Source of the DNA: Spirochaetales bacterium
GTDB lineage: Bacteria > Spirochaetota > Spirochaetia > Sphaerochaetales > Sphaerochaetaceae
Direction: 5' to 3'
Assembly (NCBI GenBank): GCA_022785155.1
Contig: JALFRH010000071.1
Coordinates: 1 to 5,637 of the forward strand
DNA: 5,637 nt
The notes under the pieces were generated by a model. It searched no databases. It was not told where the DNA came from and saw only the letters and a program-made list of their open reading frames with translations. The position numbers and the translations under genes were made by a program. Each line of letters opens with the position of its first letter. The first letter of the stretch is position 1. Positions 4,915-5,637 of the stretch are shown here, piece after piece.

Positions 4915-5163
4915 ATGGAAAATTCTAACCAATTACATACTTGTGGAAGATGTATCTGGTGCTCTTCGTTTTTAAAGACAAATGGATCACACATGAGACT
5001 TTGCAAGAATGAGCAGGTTGAGCATAAATCATATTACAACATCGTAAAGCTCTCTAAAGAAGCCTGTAGGCTCTGGCAGCCATCTCTGAGGGATATTACA
5101 GAAAATGAAAAGGATTCATCATTGTTTGATGATTTTGGTACTATTCCTACTCCAAGGAAATAG
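4915..5163 (+). CDS. Small cysteine-cluster protein (82 aa), function unknown
   Basis: The N-terminal half carries CGRCIWC (C10, C13, C16), then C30 in MRLCKNEQ and C51 in KEACRLWQPS. The arrangement CxxCxxC ... C ... ACxxWxP looks like a small zinc- or iron-sulphur-binding module. I associate it loosely with short uncharacterised clostridial and phage-region proteins, but cannot name a family. The C-terminal 30 residues are acidic and probably flexible (ENEKDSSLFDDFG). The start ATG lies at the predicted transcription start. There is no membrane segment. The gene lies 183 bp before the holin-like toxin on the same strand, inside an accessory-looking region. The cysteine spacing and upstream promoter make a real gene likely, and the metal is unknown. 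Confidence 0.65.
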   Translation: MENSNQLHTCGRCIWCSSFLKTNGSHMRLCKNEQVEHKSYYNIVKLSKEACRLWQPSLRDITENEKDSSLFDDFGTIPTPRK

Positions 5164-5164
5164 T

Positions 5165-5213
5165 CTTTACACCAACTTTTTGTAAAGAACAAGTGCAATA
5201 GAATTGCTATTGC
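5165..5213. repeat. Two adjacent hairpins after the Cys-cluster gene
   Basis: CTTTAC (5165-5170) pairs with GTAAAG (5182-5187), and GCAATAG (5195-5201) pairs with CTATTGC (5207-5213) around a 5-nt loop. Neither has a following T-run, so they are not clear intrinsic terminators. They may protect the 3' end of the message or form a weak stop before the toxin unit. Confidence 0.4.
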
Positions 5214-5280
5214 CCACGGAAGAAATAATAGTTTTTACTTAATACGTGGCCTGATTCGAAACGGTAGGCGGTTGTTCGCT

Positions 5281-5339
5281 CCATGTCGCTCTTACGGCGT
5301 GGAGGTCTTTCCTCCATAGACTTAATGTTGAAGGAGGTG
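5281..5339 (+). promoter_or_regulatory. Structured toxin leader with alternative pairing to the Shine-Dalgarno site
   Basis: CCATGTCG (5281-5288) pairs with CGGCGTGG (5295-5302) using two G-U pairs. Immediately after, TGGAGG (5300-5305) pairs with CCTCCA (5311-5316). CCTCC (5311-5315) can instead pair with the toxin ribosome site AAGGAGGTG (5331-5339). The two pairings are mutually exclusive, so the leader could hide or expose the ribosome site. Such self-occlusion is known for type I toxin mRNAs. The toxin promoter itself lies further left and I cannot place it firmly; TTGCTA (5204-5209) with TAATAG (5226-5231) is one weak candidate. Confidence 0.5.
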
Positions 5340-5345
5340 ACTGAT

Positions 5346-5456
5346 ATGTCAGATTATGAAACTTTTAGTTTAATAATATTGCTTATCGGTTTAGTAATTT
5401 CAGCAATTTCGCTTGGAATTACTATTGGTAAAAAAGATAAAAATAATCGCCACTAG
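5346..5456 (+). CDS. Holin-like small membrane toxin of a type I toxin-antitoxin system (TxpA/BsrE-like)
   Basis: A 36-residue protein: polar start MSDYETFSL, one membrane helix (about 8-28, rich in Ile and Leu), then a basic tail KKDKNNRH. The MSxYExxSL start followed by one helix is the hallmark of Firmicute proteins annotated as putative holin-like toxins, related to TxpA and BsrE. Such peptides insert in the cytoplasmic membrane and stop growth when made in excess. The ribosome site AAGGAGGTG (5331-5339) is nearly perfect at 6-nt spacing, far stronger than others in this window. The last codons and the TAG lie within a terminator hairpin. A convergent promoter beyond it would make an antisense RNA. 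Family assignment is by pattern recognition; toxicity is inferred. Confidence 0.8.
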   Translation: MSDYETFSLIILLIGLVISAISLGITIGKKDKNNRH

Positions 5457-5533
5457 TTCTGCCAAGATCTATAGCGGCGATTTTTGCTGTTAATAACTTG
5501 GAGTGAACGCCGTCTATCGACAGGTCACTTCCT
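5440..5533 (-). ncRNA. Predicted antisense antitoxin RNA
   Basis: Transcription from the promoter at 5569-5540 would start near 5533. The RNA would open at once with a stem-loop: GGAAGTGA (5532-5525) with TCACTCC (5506-5500), one bulge, and an inner GTC/GAC. It would end at the leftward side of the shared terminator near 5440, about 90-95 nt in all. It would be fully complementary to the 3' end of the toxin mRNA, including stop codon and terminator. This is the layout of txpA/RatA-type loci. The RNA is predicted, not seen. Confidence 0.5.
5445..5485. terminator. Bidirectional terminator shared by toxin mRNA and antisense RNA
   Basis: AATCGCC (5445-5451) pairs with GGCGATT (5476-5482), and TAG/CTA inside extends the fold. 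On the + strand TTTTT follows (5481-5485). On the - strand ATTATTTTTATC follows, so the same hairpin can end transcripts arriving from both sides. The toxin stop codon (5454-5456) lies inside the hairpin. Confidence 0.75.
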
Positions 5534-5539
5534 ATTTGT

Positions 5540-5569
5540 ATAATAACCTCTCAAAGCTTATTGCGTCAA
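5540..5569 (-). promoter_or_regulatory. Promoter of the antisense RNA
   Basis: Reading leftward: -35 TTGACG (5569-5564, five of six), 18-nt spacer, -10 TATTAT (5545-5540, five of six). It faces the toxin gene. No coding frame with a start signal follows it, which supports an RNA product. In 5570-5637 I see nothing I can name. Confidence 0.6.
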
Positions 5570-5637
5570 TCATTTGATTTTCTTCAATACAACCTTACTT
5601 CATCGATAAAATGTGCAATTGTTTATCTACAAGTCTC

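Noticed and set aside
4785..5006. 73-residue frame on the - strand
   Set aside because: It lies in AT-rich sequence and is antisense to the Cys-cluster gene. The residues are dominated by Asn, Ile, Leu and Lys, as expected from AT-rich non-coding DNA.
5500..5637. Short leftward frame containing IDAISFERLL as a possible gene end
   Set aside because: Too short, interrupted by stops on both sides, and overlapping the antisense promoter. It may be a protein relic, but nothing supports a call.
1..5637. CRISPR array, tRNA, rRNA or complete insertion sequence
   Set aside because: No regularly spaced repeats, no cloverleaf or rRNA-like stretch, and no transposase frame were found on either strand.

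Overview
The window looks like an accessory or rearranged stretch of a bacterial chromosome, probably from an anaerobe. The codon use, strong Shine-Dalgarno sites inside operons, and MepA-like MATE and Fur/PerR proteins fit either a host-associated spirochaete or a Firmicute. The core genes gave me a weak spirochaete impression, while the small holin-like toxin at the right end is a family typical of Firmicutes. I cannot settle the taxon by reading alone.

Layout, left to right. Positions 1-303 hold debris: a strong hairpin, a short hydrophobic open frame cut by the window edge, and the C-terminal end of an FMN-binding-domain protein with no start. Next is a + strand operon (346-2096) of a MarR-type regulator and a MATE efflux pump, joined by a GTGA stop/start overlap. 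A dyad covers the promoter and is the likely MarR operator. On the - strand follow a small highly charged protein (2093-2284) and an unrecognised eight-helix membrane protein (2326-3066), separated by a hairpin terminator that runs straight into a -10 box. A second - strand operon (4197 down to 3215) encodes a Fur/PerR-type metalloregulator and, through an ATGA overlap, a PTPS/QueD-fold protein. That protein lacks the catalytic cysteine and carries a C-terminal zinc ribbon. The operon ends in a clear intrinsic terminator, and its promoter is covered by a perfect 15-bp Fur box.

The right part (4423-5637) is again accessory: a 5'-truncated kdpE relic (DNA-binding domain only), an AT-rich gap, a small cysteine-cluster protein, and what reads as a complete type I toxin-antitoxin locus. 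The locus has a 36-residue holin-like toxin with a structured leader, a bidirectional terminator, and a convergent antisense RNA promoter.

Two themes stand out. First, the genes with a recognisable promoter directly in front (MarR, Fur, Cys-cluster protein) have the -10 box ending 6-7 nt before the ATG and no Shine-Dalgarno site, so they may make leaderless mRNAs. The internal or non-leaderless genes (MATE, PTPS-like, membrane protein, toxin) all have strong SD sites. Second, the metalloregulator-PTPS-like operon links metal or peroxide sensing to a PTPS-fold protein whose active site is altered, so its reaction is unknown.
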